A stretch of DNA of 64,000 bases from Selaginella moellendorffii (GCF_000143415.4 NW_003314270.1:1106722-1170721); one strand, 5' to 3'; shown: positions 1 through 11,959, numbered from the stretch's first letter. The notes: a model not told the origin generated them from the letters alone. A program made the numbers and translations.

Positions 1-2821
1 AGGCTAGACATATATCTCTGAGTTAATTACCTGTCACCATAACTGTTCCTGCTGGATTAGTCTTTAGGCAAGTTATATACTGTCCCAAAAAAACACGAAT
101 CAGAAACTCTCAAGATTGGGAAGCAATATTGATTACCATGTCATTTGCTCGAAATCTACAACACTCAAGGAGCGCATCCACGTCCCAGATCTGAACAAGA
201 CCCGAGCCATTTTGCGACGAGTCACTTCCGCATATCAGTAGGTTGTTGTTACAAAACTCCAGAGCATCCATGGGAGGCAAATCTTCCCTGGAGACAAAAA
301 AAAAAACCATTACACTTTCAGCATTTCTACTCGAATAAAAGTATAGTTAGCTCACGTACCTGTCCTGTGAGATTAACTCTGATACAAGCGTTCCTCTTAC
401 CACGTTCCACAAAAGCAGTTGCCGATCGCCTTGACCACCACTTGTTGCCACAAGGCCTGCAAACAACCAAAACAAGATCAGTAAAGCGAGATCCAAGAAC
501 ATCACGAACAGCAAAACGTTACAGGATTGCGACGGATTAACAGCCATTGCAGATATTTTTTTCTTATGACCAGCCACGTTGTTTTCGTCAGAACCAGGCC
601 CCAGAGTGTAAAGACACTCAGCAGTTGATGAATCCCATACCTGAATTTGAAAAACAATGTCAATATATACAAGACAAAACGTAGCAAGATACGACCTTCA
701 CAGTGCTTTCAGCACATGAAACAACTAGAGACCCCTGTGAGGCATACTCCACGGCTTGGACCTGAAATTGATGCACCAAAACAACAATTATAAATAAATA
801 AACAAATAAAGACAAGAAAATATCACATCCATCGCAAAAGAAGAAGACCGAAAAGAGCCATAAGAATGGAAAAGAAAACCTGGCAATTGTGTCCACTCAA
901 TGCTTTAGATTTTCCAGTGATCAAGTTATAAATAAGCAGCTCGTTAGGTGCCTGCATTGCACATTAGCGAGGACCACAACCTTGGTAGAAAACAGCTTAC
1001 AGCGTTGCAACCGCAAACAATCTGTGGACTTCCACAAGGATGGAACCTAACATCCAAAACCTTTTGAAGTCCCTCCTGCTGCAAGCAAACCAAGTTAAGA
1101 GAAAATGCATCTTAAAAAAAACTATGATCACGGACTTACAGCAGGTTGCGCAAGAGCCACGCTGGAAGAGTAGGCCGACCAAGTTGGCATCCACGAAGAG
1201 AAGTAACGCTGTCCAAGCTTCACGCCAGGCGCCTTGAATCGCCTCTCAAGAGACCACCAGCCTGCCGAAAGATCACGGGCCTGTTGATTAATCCATGAAG
1301 CTTTTACAGTTCCAACTTTCGCTACCTTGGAAAGCAGCGGTCCACTTCCGGCGGCGGGGACCGATGTCCCTAGATCCACACCCAGAATTCAAGCCTGCCT
1401 CACGATCCCAAACGAGCTTGAGCGTGCTGGATCCTTTGCAACTTTGCATGTCATACTCATCTGTTACACTAAACAGGACCATTTATTCAAAAAGGAGAGA
1501 AAAAAAAATTCGGGCATTGGTCATTCTAAGTACCTGTCGAGGCATGGCTACAAGCCCACACATTAACAGATGGTTCCACTGTGGTCTCGTTCGTCACGGG
1601 CGGGCCATTCGATTGCTCCGAGTCTGAGGAAGCACTTGCTCTCCGGGACCACGAAGTCCTGCTCTTTCGCCTCTTCGTAAGCTTAAGACTTGACGTTCGA
1701 CGCCCGTCCAAGGATCCATTCCCTGCTCGCCGCTGCTCCCTAGCTTTCAAAATGAGATCCCGCAGCTTCACTTGTAACTGACAAAGCCTGCACGCAAAGT
1801 TGTCAGTACCAAGCCCATATAAACACTGCCACATACAGCTCGTATCTCCGTTTCACGACTTCTTTATCCATTGTCCACAGATGGTTGTCTTCGTCGTCAT
1901 CAGCCGGGAACGCCAGGATTCCTGAAAGCACAAGGTTGTCAACCATTCAACATAGAAAAGATGAGCTCCCCACCAGTAGTGTCCGATACGGGTTTGGACC
2001 ACTCCATGCGGCTAGTCCTGGCATGCTTCGTCGGTTTCTACAAGCACCCAAGTCAGGAACACGCAAGGAAAAAAAAAACAGAAAGCACCTTTGGTGTTTC
2101 TTCTGTGTAAGAAAGATCGGGATCTGTTCTTCCACGTTTTCCAGAGTTTTCCCTTCTCTCTTCTCGCTGTGATGCAAACCAAAGCCTTGTGAAGCAAAAG
2201 AAGAAAAAGGGAAACAAAAACCACTCACAGCTAGCTCTTGGCGTTGCTTCTTCTTCTTCTTCATCACAATATAGTAGCACTTCTGGATGTACTTGACGAG
2301 GTTGCGTCGCGACTGGCAAGACTCGAGCTCAAACTCCACGCGAGGATTCTGGTTTAACCACTCGGCAATCTCTTTTTGTCCCACGGGAGTGTCCTCGTCG
2401 AGCGATTCCAGCCAACCCCACACAGGCTTCCACTTATCACTCTGCTTGAAACGAGGCACTGGATTATCGCCCTGTGACTGCAAGCCATGGAGTGAGCTCC
2501 TTCCAACCTATCTTGGAAAAACAAACTCACCTCATCGCCCCGGATAATCTTGTGCTGGTTCTTGAGATTCTCATACACGACCTCGCGAGGAACGCTCAAG
2601 ATATCTGCGCCTAAGATCTCGCCATTGCTCACCAGCCAGTCGTCGATCTCCTCCTCGCTCACATTCCGCCCCTTCGGCAGGCTCGCGAGCCATTCGTGAG
2701 CGTCGCTCCAATCTACCTCCATTGGCGCTTCGTCGCCGTCGGCTGGCACTGTCGCTGGCTCCACCGCGGCAGCCGGAGCTTCTTCTTCCTCCGCCATCGC
2801 TGGAGCTTCTTCTTCCGCCAT
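1..2821 (-). CDS. WD40-repeat protein with acidic N-terminus (3' end outside window)
   Basis: A multi-exon minus-strand gene. The first exons can be placed with GT-AG borders and matching phase: 2531-2821, 2229-2477, 1944-2037, 1837-1921 and 1534-1787. The N-terminus is Ala/Glu-rich (MAEEEAPAMAEEEE). It is followed by two helical segments with similar Trp/Leu patterns (DAHEWLASLPKG and KPVWGWLESLDED), which may be an internal duplication. A basic stretch (VMKKKKKQRQ), a charged helix (KLRDLILKAREQRR) and a Lys/Arg/Ser-rich linker come next. WD-repeat blades lie near the left edge: VWDSSTAECLYTLG, AGHKKKISAMAVNP, DRQLLLWNVVRG and GLVQIWDVDALLE. WD blades usually form a beta-propeller scaffold, and the basic patches suggest a nuclear protein. 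I cannot name the orthologue. Exons between 1 and 1530 are not fully resolved, and the stop codon is outside the window. Confidence 0.75.
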
Positions 2822-2825
2822 AGCC

Positions 2826-4388
2826 TCAAAACCCTAAGCCGGCATATTCCCGCCCCGAGCGATGGAATCTTGTCACCACGGCCGTCCAGGCGATGCTATC
2901 TGGCAGGAATGGCATGCTACCGGCGAGCTCCGACGCTTCTCCAATCTGCCCCGATCGAGCAAGAACATCGAGAATGCACGAGTAGTGCTGCGCGGATGGC
3001 GTCAATCCATAATCCCCGGCGAAGCACGCGAAGATCTCCCGGCATTTCTTCACGGATCCGGTGTGGCTGCAGGAGCTGAGAATCCCCAAAAATGTGACCT
3101 CGTCGGGGAAGAACCCTAGCGCGCACAAGCCGTGGAAGAGCGCCACAGCCTCGGCGCCATGGCCGCGATGTGCAAACCCTGTGATCATCGAATTCCACGT
3201 CAAGATCCCTGGCGCCGGCGCTCGATCCAAGACCTTCCACGCCTGGCGGAGATCGCCGTTGTGGATGTAGGCCGCGATCATCGCATTCCACGCCACGGCA
3301 TCCGGCCTGGCCATTCTCTCGAACAAAACCCTAGCCTCGCGCAAATGCCCAGCCGCGGCAAACGCTGTAAGTAGCGCGTTCCAGTTTAAAAAATCTCTAT
3401 CGGGAAAGGTATCGAACACACACATCGCCTCCTTTAAGAACCCGTTAAGAGAATATGCTGTTACCATAGCATTTAGAGAGACCACATTGAGCTCTGGAAG
3501 CCCGGTAAAGACTCTAATCGCCTCGCACATATGCCCGGCTTGGGCAAATGCCAAGATCATGACCGTTGATGCCACGATGTTGCCACGTGGGAGTTGCTTA
3601 AACAGCTCACTGGCTTCTTCTATTTGCCCGGCTTGGGCATATCCGGCCAGCATGGCAGTCCATGCCACGTCATTCCTCTCGGGCATGTCATCAAAGAGTT
3701 TCTTCGCTTGGTCAATATGCCTCGCCTGGGCAAATGCGTACAGCATGGCAGTCCACGTCACAATATTTTTCTCTATCATAGAGTTAAACAAGTCCTTCGC
3801 ACTCTGTACGGAAAGAAGCCCGGTAAAGACCCCTATCATTGCCGTACACGAGATTACATTCCACTCTGGCATTATAGCAAATAGAGAACTCGCGGAGCTG
3901 AGATGCGCGTTTTGGGTATATGCCGTTAGCAGAGCGCTCCAGGACTCTAGATTCCTCTCGGGCATAGCGTCGAAGAGATTCTTCGCCTCGTGGATCTTGC
4001 CTTGCTTGGAATATGCCGTGATCATGGCCGTCCAAATCACCACGTTGTGCTCGGGCGTCCGATCAAAGAGGTACCTCGCCTCGTCCAGATGCCCATTCGT
4101 GGCATACGCCGACACGATGAGGCTCCACGAGAAGAGATTTGGATTGCGAAGCCCATCGAAGACCTCCCGCGCAAGCTCCAAGCAATCCACTCGCCCATAC
4201 ATCTCGATCAAGTGATTCTGGAGGTAGCGATTAGGCGTGTGATCGGATATCGAGAGAATGTAAGCGTGTAGATCCATCCCCTCTTCCAGATCGTCGCAAC
4301 ACCGTAGTGCTTGAGCAATGGCTTGCTCTCTGGAATCGTGACCGCTCTTTGTGATCGTCAATGGACCGCCTCGCTCAAGGCGAAGCAT
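2826..4388 (-). CDS. Pentatricopeptide repeat (PPR) protein, intronless
   Basis: An intronless ORF of 520 aa from the first ATG at 4388. It carries tandem PPR motifs of about 31 residues, recognisable by the recurring pattern A-x-x-L-F-D-x-M-P-E-R-N-V followed by W-T-A-M-I-x-A-Y-x-x-x-G. Plant PPR proteins bind organellar RNA, one base per repeat, and act in editing, splicing or stabilisation in chloroplasts or mitochondria. The N-terminus is short and basic, so targeting is uncertain. The C-terminus stops soon after a final PPR-like segment (MPFLPDSIAWTAVV) and has no E or DYW domain. Its last residues (YAGLGF) are encoded by DNA that also holds a telo-box and the leader of the next gene, whose ATG lies 4 bp beyond the stop. 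A telo-box also lies upstream of the start at 4423-4433. Confidence 0.85.
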   Translation of the reverse strand: MLRLERGGPLTITKSGHDSREQAIAQALRCCDDLEEGMDLHAYILSISDHTPNRYLQNHLIEMYGRVDCLELAREVFDGLRNPNLFSWSLIVSAYATNGHLDEARYLFDRTPEHNVVIWTAMITAYSKQGKIHEAKNLFDAMPERNLESWSALLTAYTQNAHLSSASSLFAIMPEWNVISCTAMIGVFTGLLSVQSAKDLFNSMIEKNIVTWTAMLYAFAQARHIDQAKKLFDDMPERNDVAWTAMLAGYAQAGQIEEASELFKQLPRGNIVASTVMILAFAQAGHMCEAIRVFTGLPELNVVSLNAMVTAYSLNGFLKEAMCVFDTFPDRDFLNWNALLTAFAAAGHLREARVLFERMARPDAVAWNAMIAAYIHNGDLRQAWKVLDRAPAPGILTWNSMITGFAHRGHGAEAVALFHGLCALGFFPDEVTFLGILSSCSHTGSVKKCREIFACFAGDYGLTPSAQHYSCILDVLARSGQIGEASELAGSMPFLPDSIAWTAVVTRFHRSGREYAGLGF

Positions 4389-4479
4389 GGATGACCACAC
4401 GATTTGTGGTTATAATAGTTACTTTAGGGTTTAGCATAAATTTAATCCTGTTTACTCTAATTATGTAAAACTTTAAAAC

Positions 4480-5943
4480 CCTAAAATCTTCCTCTATTTC
4501 GAGAAATCTCAAACCCAAGGAAACTTCTCTAGCAAAAGCAAAACTCAACTCCTGGAAGCGCTGCTGAGGCCCTTCGATCCTCAGTGTACTTTCTGGGCCT
4601 GAACGCTTGCGGACAATTGTGGGCTGATCTTCCCCGGAATAATCTACAGCATCTTTGAAAGCACCAAAGTGGTGTTCATGCTGCACATAGGCACGAGCGA
4701 GCATGCAAATCCGACACCCAGCAGCTATTGCATCCTGGCCCAGAGTTGCTGCCTCTCCTCGTCATACTCCACTCCACCAGCCGAGACGACCGCCTATGGC
4801 GTATCTCATCCGAGCTCGCTCCCAAGTGCCTCTGCGTGCTCGGAGACTGGATCCACGCCGCAAAGGCCTCACAGATTCCTCTGGTGGAGTTGCCAGTCGC
4901 AACGAAAACCCCTTTTCCACTGCGCGACACGCGCTGGTCCCCCCGCTTCTGTGACGATCCAAGGAAAAAGGATCACGATTTGAGCAAAGAGAAAGGCACT
5001 GTATAGACTCACAGTCTCGTTTCCACCTCCCACGATCAACGCTGGCGCCCAAGCAGTCCTCGAGATCAGCTGCAGCAGCAAACTCGTAAGTTATGGAATC
5101 ACTTACATGATCATGAAGAGCTTACGTAAACTATGTAGAGGATCATGTCGGAAATCCGAGGTCTCCACACGGCCTCGTTGCGGCTGCCATCGTCGAAACG
5201 GTGCCTTCGAAGCGTGTTTTCGGAGCTTGCAGTCCGAAAGAGTCCGTCCCAGGCTGCCTGCTTGATCGCCCCGAATTCTTCTAGAGAGCACTTGGTCAGG
5301 CATGGATCCCACTGCACGTTGGCGCAAATCTCCACGAAAGGCTACCGTAGTCATTGCCAAAGACAGTGGCAGCCGCGTCACAAAGCTGGCGGCACTCGTC
5401 GCTGCTTCCCCGGCTCATCGTAGCCTGGATGTGCTCCACAATCGACTCCGATGATGTCGTGGTCGCGGCATCCCTTCCTCGTCCGCATCCATGTATAGAT
5501 CAGGCGCGCAATCGGCACGCTCGCGCCTGCATGCTCCTGGAAGAGTGGCTCCACACGGTGGAAGTTGTAGTGGCCTTGGATCCACTGCTCAAGCCGGGCA
5601 CGCATCTGGTTGTCCCATTGGATTTCTCCCGCTGCCACCACCTCCTGCGACACAAAAGTTGAATGCTTTCAATCACAATGGTGTCAATCATCTTTACCTC
5701 CAACATCTGGTGCAGAGCGACGGTGAGGTCCATGGACTTCCACTCTATCCTGGGCGCATTTTCGGTGCAGGAACGTATCCGTTTGAGCTTGTCCAAGGAT
5801 GCCGGGGAGAACTTTTCATCCTTCAGCACTCCTTGTTTGCTCAGGAATTGCATTGCTATTGTTGCAGGCACTGAGCCAGAACCTGCTGCCAGATCAGATA
5901 AACTTCCTGATTGGAAAATTTGAAATAAGCTAGCCTTGTCCAC
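4480..5943 (-). CDS. Unrecognised multi-exon gene or gene relic
   Basis: Protein-like segments lie on the minus strand but switch frame repeatedly. They include ASLFQIFQSGSLSDLAA with KQGVLKDEKFSPASLDKL near 5943-5660, then RARLEQWIQGHYNFHRVEPL near 5640-5500. SSDECRQLCDAAATVFGNDYG follows near 5440-5345, written here as one 21-residue block split after LCDAAA. Further on are QWDPCLTKCSLEEFGAIK near 5330-5250 and YSGEDQPTIVRKRSGPESTL near 4650-4560. Some switches could be short introns, for example an acceptor before GAGGTGGTGG near 5645. No ATG in the first segment gives a clear start. I do not recognise a family, and it could be a lineage-specific gene or a decaying copy. No function is proposed. 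Confidence 0.35.
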
Positions 5944-6177
5944 AATTGGGATTAGTCTTGGTGAGTAGTATATTCATCTTCTTGATTGTATTGGACTGCT
6001 TAATCACAAATTTTAGTGGCTCTTTCATATAAAGCTCAATGCTAAGTTAATCATTTCAAAGCCTGTTTTGTTGCATGCAGCTTTATAAAGATTGCAGGGC
6101 TCAACTTCACCAACACTTACTCCCCAGTGGCTTGAACAGTGATGTTGGCATTAGCAGCACAATACAACTAGGAAATC

Positions 6178-6667
6178 CATCAGATGGATGTGCATAAAGC
6201 ATTCCTCCATGGCGATTTAGAAGAAGAGATTTTTATTTCCCAGCCTGAGGGATTTCCGGAAGAGCTAGGGAAATGTGTAAACTTATCAGATCCTATACTG
6301 TTTAAAGAAATCTCCCTGAGCTTGGTTCACCAAGATGGATAGTTTTTCTATTATCCATTGGTTTCTCTCGAAACGCAGCTGACCAAAATGTTTATTTCAA
6401 ACGCTTTGGTGACCTGCTCGTGATATCTGCTCTTTATGTTGATGATTTAATTTTAGTCTCCAACAATCTGTCTTTTCTTGATGAAATTAAATCAGAGATT
6501 GCATCTCAATTTGAGATGGATGATATAGGTGAGATTCAGTATTTTTTTGGCCTTCATATTTTGCAAGATAGAGTTTATGGCTCTCTTTATATATCTCAAC
6601 AGAGATATATTAACAAGGTTCCCATTTTTAGATGTAGGATTGTACTCCAGTTTCAACACCTATGAAG
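6178..6667 (+). mobile_element. Ty1-copia reverse transcriptase relic
   Basis: Translation gives QMDVHKAFLHGDLEEEIF followed by ISQPEGFPEE, the hallmark N-terminal part of the copia reverse transcriptase. After a degraded gap comes LYVDDLILVSNN, which carries the YVDD polymerase catalytic box, and then FEMDDIGEIQYFFGL. In a complete copia polyprotein these blocks sit close together in one frame. Here they are separated by stop codons and lost sequence, and no integrase, RNase H or LTR was found nearby. It is a dead fragment of an LTR retrotransposon at the left edge of an AT-rich block. Confidence 0.85.
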
Positions 6668-6914
6668 ATCAACCTTAATCTCTCCTTTGATTAGTCTTTA
6701 GAAGCTTCAGTTGCCTGTTAACATTACAAATTTGACAAAATTGAAGCTCTTTGTTCTCCTTATGAAATAACATACAATCATTAATGCATGAATCAATCCT
6801 TTTTAGGTAGGTCCATTGTGTTTAGTAATTTTTACCACTTCCTTATAATTATTTGGAAAAATGTCTTCATCCAAATAATGAAAAATTTAATAATAAATAA
6901 TAAATAAAAATTAA

Positions 6915-7262
6915 TTACCTTAGAAAATGATTTGTGACTTGGTTAATTTGCAGAATACTTAACAAAATAAAAGAACTAACCCTTTCATAAATAGGTAATA
7001 AATTATTTTCATTTCCATTTAACCATTCTGAGAAATAATTAAAAACATTATCATCCTTAATATTATAATTGACACCATCATTATCACCACTCAAATTAAT
7101 ACCACAATCATTTGGAATGACAAAACTTTCACCAATTTCAAAAAATTGTTCTATTGAAATAGTAAATCTATATAATTTAATCCCTTGAATATTTTCCATT
7201 GGAAACCATACATCATGTGGTTTTGAAAGATATCTACCATAAAGATGAATAGGATTTATCAT
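6915..7262 (-). CDS. AT-rich small ORF, unknown
   Basis: A 115-codon reading frame starting MINPIHLYGRYLSKPHDVWF. It is rich in Asn, Ile, Phe and Asp, with A/T-ending codons unlike the GC-rich genes elsewhere. A plausible donor (GAAAG|GTTAGT) near residue 92 suggests the first about 92 residues could be an exon of a longer gene, but no second exon was identified. There is no signal peptide. The composition is like that of the ORFs at 9152-9577 and 40439-41302. It could be a fast-evolving gene of the AT-rich compartment, a transposon-borne gene, or chance; the ordered, non-repetitive sequence slightly favours a real coding history. Confidence 0.3.
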   Translation of the reverse strand: MINPIHLYGRYLSKPHDVWFPMENIQGIKLYRFTISIEQFFEIGESFVIPNDCGINLSGDNDGVNYNIKDDNVFNYFSEWLNGNENNLLPIYERVSSFILLSILQINQVTNHFLR

Positions 7263-9151
7263 AATTTATATGAGGCAAATATAATTACCTCTATACCTTG
7301 ACATGTAACTTTTATTCCTAAATCTTAAATAAAAAGCATAATACAGATCTAAAAAAGAAAACAAAGTCCTTTTATTAAGAAACCTTGAGCTAAAAGTGGG
7401 CACATTATATTGCTACTAGTAATTTAATTGATATAAATATTGTTGAAATTTGTGACTAAAAATTTTTGCAACTACAAACTTTAAGAACTTACATTTTAGT
7501 CATACTTTAAAAGTTGTAAATTGCAACTCTAATTAGTAACATATATAAACTTATCTAATTTTAAAAAAATATGTTGTGAACTACAAATTATGATTTATAT
7601 TTTAGTTGTAAAGGACAACTATAATTTCCAATTTAAATTTGAGTAACTATAAACACTATCACAAATTACAACTTAAAATTTGTAACTAAAGCCAATTTGC
7701 TAGTAACATTTAAGTTGATAGCAAGTAGTTGAAAATTACAACTTAAATTTCCAACAAACACAAAAATTTCGTTGGAAAAACATGTCATTATAATGCTTTT
7801 GTAGTTGCTTGAGTGACGGGTGTCAAACATGCCAATGAATTATGGGTTGATGGAGGTGGCTGCGGTTGTTCCAGCATTACTGGATGTAGCTGAGGGCCGC
7901 CACAAGCGTGCCAAGCTTGAAATGTGCAATGGAGGGGGAGGCCCTGGTAATAGCCCAGCTTCTGAGCATACTCATAAGAACCCGGCCAGCCGAACAGACT
8001 TGTAGATTTGACAGACATGTAGATCACAGCCATCTTAGTGCACAGACCTATATATCACGGTGATCTTATTAGCCTGGGAGGAGATAGATGCACTATAGTG
8101 TCTAGCTTATAACCCGACCTGAGAAGTAAAGTAGTTTGGGAGGAGATAGATGTCCTATAGTGTCCTGAGCACAGTCAACACAACCAGCAAGCAAGACGTA
8201 GTACTAACACATCTTGGAATCTTTCAAGGATTGTGGATTGTATGCATGGATCCACTGTGTTTTTATGCTGTGCCAGCACTGGAAATGCATAATTTTGAGC
8301 TTGCTGCCAGCCGAAGTTGTGAGCCATAAAAACGAGCAGGCACTAGGACAGAAACAGTGAATAATGTGAGCTCGTCGCCAGCCAAAGCTGTGCGCCATCA
8401 AGCGGCCAAGAGCAAGAGAGGGCGAGAGAGGTTGTTATATGTGATGGAGTAGAGGGATCCCCCAATACAAATCCACAAGCAATGACTAACCTGGCATTGT
8501 CGTGTATTTAGCTTCACGGGAGCGAAGATTCTTAATAGGGAGAACTTGTTAGCTACCCGCATAAGATCTAGCATCTGAAAATCCCAATCTTCATGCTTGT
8601 GCTTCATCTTCGACAGAATGAAAGAAATCAAGATTGAGAGGATCACTTTCAGTTCATGAAGACAAACAGATTGTAACTAGGGTACATTTATAGGATGAAT
8701 GACACATCCAGCACTCTAAGCATCTATAATAGCATTCCAAGTCTCTAGTGGACACACTTGACCATTCCGGTACAGCCTGGAAAGGTCAATTCTCGAACTG
8801 TACATGCAGAAAGTGTTAAATCACCTTTATTGATGATATTTAATACAATGATTCAAAGTTGCATACTATCTATTGCACAATTCAATTGCCAGCCATTTTT
8901 GTGCTGGTGAAAGTGTTGTCTATGTTATGAGGATATTTGGAGATTGTTGGCCAAAATCCTTTCTACTGTTGAATTTCAAGTTTGGCTATATTAGTTGTAA
9001 ATTATGAAACTTATTTTATCGGATTTAACAGTTGTAGATTTAAGGGTTTACAATATGTTTTCCGTAAAGTACAAACTTTTTTTTTCCATTTACAGCTAAA
9101 ATACAACTAGCATGCTATACTTAAATAAGATTTACAGCCTAAATTTTTTGA
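7263..9151. other. AT-rich intergenic DNA with repeat-like motifs
   Basis: No supportable gene. Between about 7430 and 7760, and again near 8985-9125, short motifs of the type GTTGTAAATTACAACT recur in both orientations. This resembles the sub-terminal repeats of small DNA transposons, but I could not define ends or a target duplication. A GC-richer patch at 7820-8660 encodes only short broken frames. Confidence 0.4.
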
Positions 9152-9577
9152 ATGAAAGAGATGAATTTTGTATTTCTTTTTTTCTCTATTCTATCTATTA
9201 TAGCTTTTGCACAAAGTTTAGAAAGATTAAATGATTTAGTTTGTGAGGATTCTGATTGGGAAAACCTTATGTTATGCATCTTAAACAAAATGATAGGTAT
9301 TTATGGAAACAAAGTAAATATATTTATGTATAAAGAATCAAACAAGTTTAAATTCCAACAAGATCCAGATCCTATAATTGATAATAGGGAATATCATGTT
9401 GATCTAACAAATGGGTTTAGTGAAATTTATAAAATTATAATTTTTACTAGCCAAGCATATTATATAACAGATAATTGGTATGGCTGGAATAATTGGTCAT
9501 TTATAGGCTGTTTTCATCATCTTGAAAATTCAAATAGTGTAGAATTTTATGATTTTGAGTCTTTTTGTAATAGTTAA
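9152..9577 (+). CDS. Small putative secreted protein, AT-rich, unknown
   Basis: A 141-aa single-exon ORF. The N-terminus is a convincing signal peptide: a short charged start (MKEMN) and a hydrophobic core (FVFLFFSILSIIAFA) before QSLERL. The mature part is rich in aromatic residues and Asn, with four Cys (in VCEDSD, MLCILN, GCFHH and SFCNS), so two disulfides are possible. Trp-rich patches such as NWYGWNNWSF are reminiscent of small secreted beta-proteins. Codon use is strongly A/T-biased, unlike neighbouring genes. I do not recognise the family. Its size, signal peptide and AT-rich setting resemble the lectin gene at 40439-41302. Confidence 0.5.
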   Translation: MKEMNFVFLFFSILSIIAFAQSLERLNDLVCEDSDWENLMLCILNKMIGIYGNKVNIFMYKESNKFKFQQDPDPIIDNREYHVDLTNGFSEIYKIIIFTSQAYYITDNWYGWNNWSFIGCFHHLENSNSVEFYDFESFCNS

Positions 9578-11950
9578 TACTAATTAAATAAAATTTTAAG
9601 ATAAGTATTGTGATTTAGTATTCTGTATCAAAATAAAATTATCTATCTAATTTTTAGTCTCTTATATTATTTAAAAATAAAGTTTTTCATATACACTTAT
9701 AAAATTTTGATATTTACAAAAAATACTTTAATTATCAAATTAAGTTTTATAAACCAATAACACACTTCAATTCCTTACATATTTGCTTTTAATGACATAT
9801 GCTTATCCTTACTTATGCCTTTGGGGTTCGAACCTGAGTTCTCTTTTATTCTATTTTTAATTTTTCTTAATTTTCTTTTATTATTCTTTTATCTTATGTT
9901 GTTATCTCTATTTGTTTGTCACTATTTTGAACATGAGTACAGGAAAAAAAAAGGTTTTACTAAGGATTAAGGATTCAATAGCATAGATTTAGCACTATGA
10001 TTAAAAGATCAGGATTACAATTTTTTTATTTTTTTTTCTAAAGACATATAGCAACAAAAAGAAAAGAAGGCTTTAAATAAAGCAAGAAATATTATGAATA
10101 CACTCCAATTATATAAAAGGAAAAACATATAAGTGATTTTAGGTAAGAAGAATTTTTTAAAATAAATATTGAATATATTATTTAATTAATTATTAGATAT
10201 TATTCAAAATTTAAAAAAGATTCCTAATGAAGTTTCAAAAGAACTTCTTTTAAATCATACTTCAAGTCAAATTACTAATATAAAAAAAAAAGACTTTGAT
10301 GCAAAAAAATCAAAATAATAATTTTTCTTTCCAATTCCTTCAACTAATTTAATTGAATAATAGGGTGTGCAAATTGATAGCAAAAGGATGTTATAAAAAA
10401 GTTAGTCTTCAAGATATCGAAGCACAATGTAAATAGCTTTTAATTAGATTTTCAAAGTTCTAAATTTAAATTTTTACAATGTCTCTAAATAAAAAGAGTT
10501 ATCAAGTATATGGAAAATCATTTTGGTGGAAGTATAAGTAAAATTTGAATGAGAGAATGATTTAAAGCTTTTGCATAATTGAAAATTATTTCAATGGAGG
10601 TCTAAGTAGAATTTGAATAAGAAAACAATTTAAAGCTTTTGCAAAATTACGTATATATCAATTAATTGATCAATACAAAAAGGGAATGGATTTGTAAACA
10701 AAAGCAAATATGTAAGGATATATGCAAATATGTCATTTTCTCAACTATACTTTTCAAAAACAATTATAAATGAGAGAAAGGATGGATAATTCAAAATACA
10801 TACAACAATGAGTGGGGGTTATTTTTTAACATGTCTAAATGCTACTTATATATTATATGATTTTATAATCGTTTTTAATTGCTTCATGTTTATCTATGAC
10901 AAGTGTTACTTAGGTCGAGTCTTTTTTCTTTGGATGCTTAAGCTTAAACGCAATTCCATTTCACATAAACTTTTTTCTTTTGTTCTATTTGAGATGATAC
11001 ACAAAATAAAATATTTACCTTTTCATCACTCCCTTATGACAAAACTATTGCTTATCCTCAAGCAATTAGATTCTCCAAGTTTTATTCCAAGTTGCTAAGT
11101 TTGGTTTTCTTGGTGACAAGCTCAACACTTTGGCATAGATCGTCAAGTTCCTAACATATGATTTGATTCTCATGGTTGAGCATAGCAATACATTAGTTTT
11201 GGTGGTTGATGCGCTCTGCATTGGTGAATGTGAGAGTTGAGATTGCACTTTTAAGTTCTTAGATTATGTGGAGCTAATGATTCTATTTGCTCATGACTCC
11301 ATCCACTTTCTTGGTGATTGTCTTGAGGTAGCTTAAGACTTGGCAAAATCACAATTCTCATAGAATCTTCAACTTGGTGAAATATCTTAACTCCATGAGT
11401 CAATGCTGTATAAGAATCCTTTTGATATGGGGTGTAAGGTTCTTATAAGTCAAATTGGTGATGTTGACTATGGTAATGTAGTTTTTTTTAAAAATGTTAT
11501 CTACCATATGGTCCCAAATATATAGTAAACATAATGGTTGGAAACATGGTTAACCACTTGAGATATTAGTTTGGCTCCCATGGGACTTTGTCACTTGTTT
11601 TGCATTCAATTTAAGTTTAAGCCTAAACTCTATATTACTCTAATTGGTGGGGTACTTTTCTCACATTAGGCCACCAGTATATTGAAATTATGTTAAACTC
11701 CGTCTGACACCATTTTGTGTGTAAAAGTTGGTGCTCATAGAAGATATTGAGTGCATACTAAACCCTTGTTTTGTAGCATAACACACTTAAAGCTTAACTC
11801 CAAATTCAAATGCACTATAGTTATGTTGCTGCTGTTGCATCAAGAATTTTATATATTATATTTATGAAAAGTAGTGTGTGAAGTTTACCCATTATAAAGT
11901 AAAGTATTTGTAATTCTTCTCCCAAACCATGCTAATAACATTTATTTTGT
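9578..11950. other. AT-rich intergenic DNA, no gene seen
   Basis: Very AT-rich DNA with homopolymer runs and no sustained coding frame. Two near-copies of the phrase AATTTGAATNAGANAA followed by ATTTAAAGCTTTTGCA occur near 10545-10580 and 10612-10645, suggesting a short local duplication. I see no recognisable domain in the short frames around 10800-11250. Confidence 0.5.
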
Positions 11951-11959
11951 TTATAACAT

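Noticed and set aside
3487-4215. A 242-codon plus-strand frame opposite the first PPR gene.
   Set aside because: The regular PPR repeat leaves an open antisense frame; its composition is repetitive and no domain is present. The same applies to antisense frames over the other two PPR genes.
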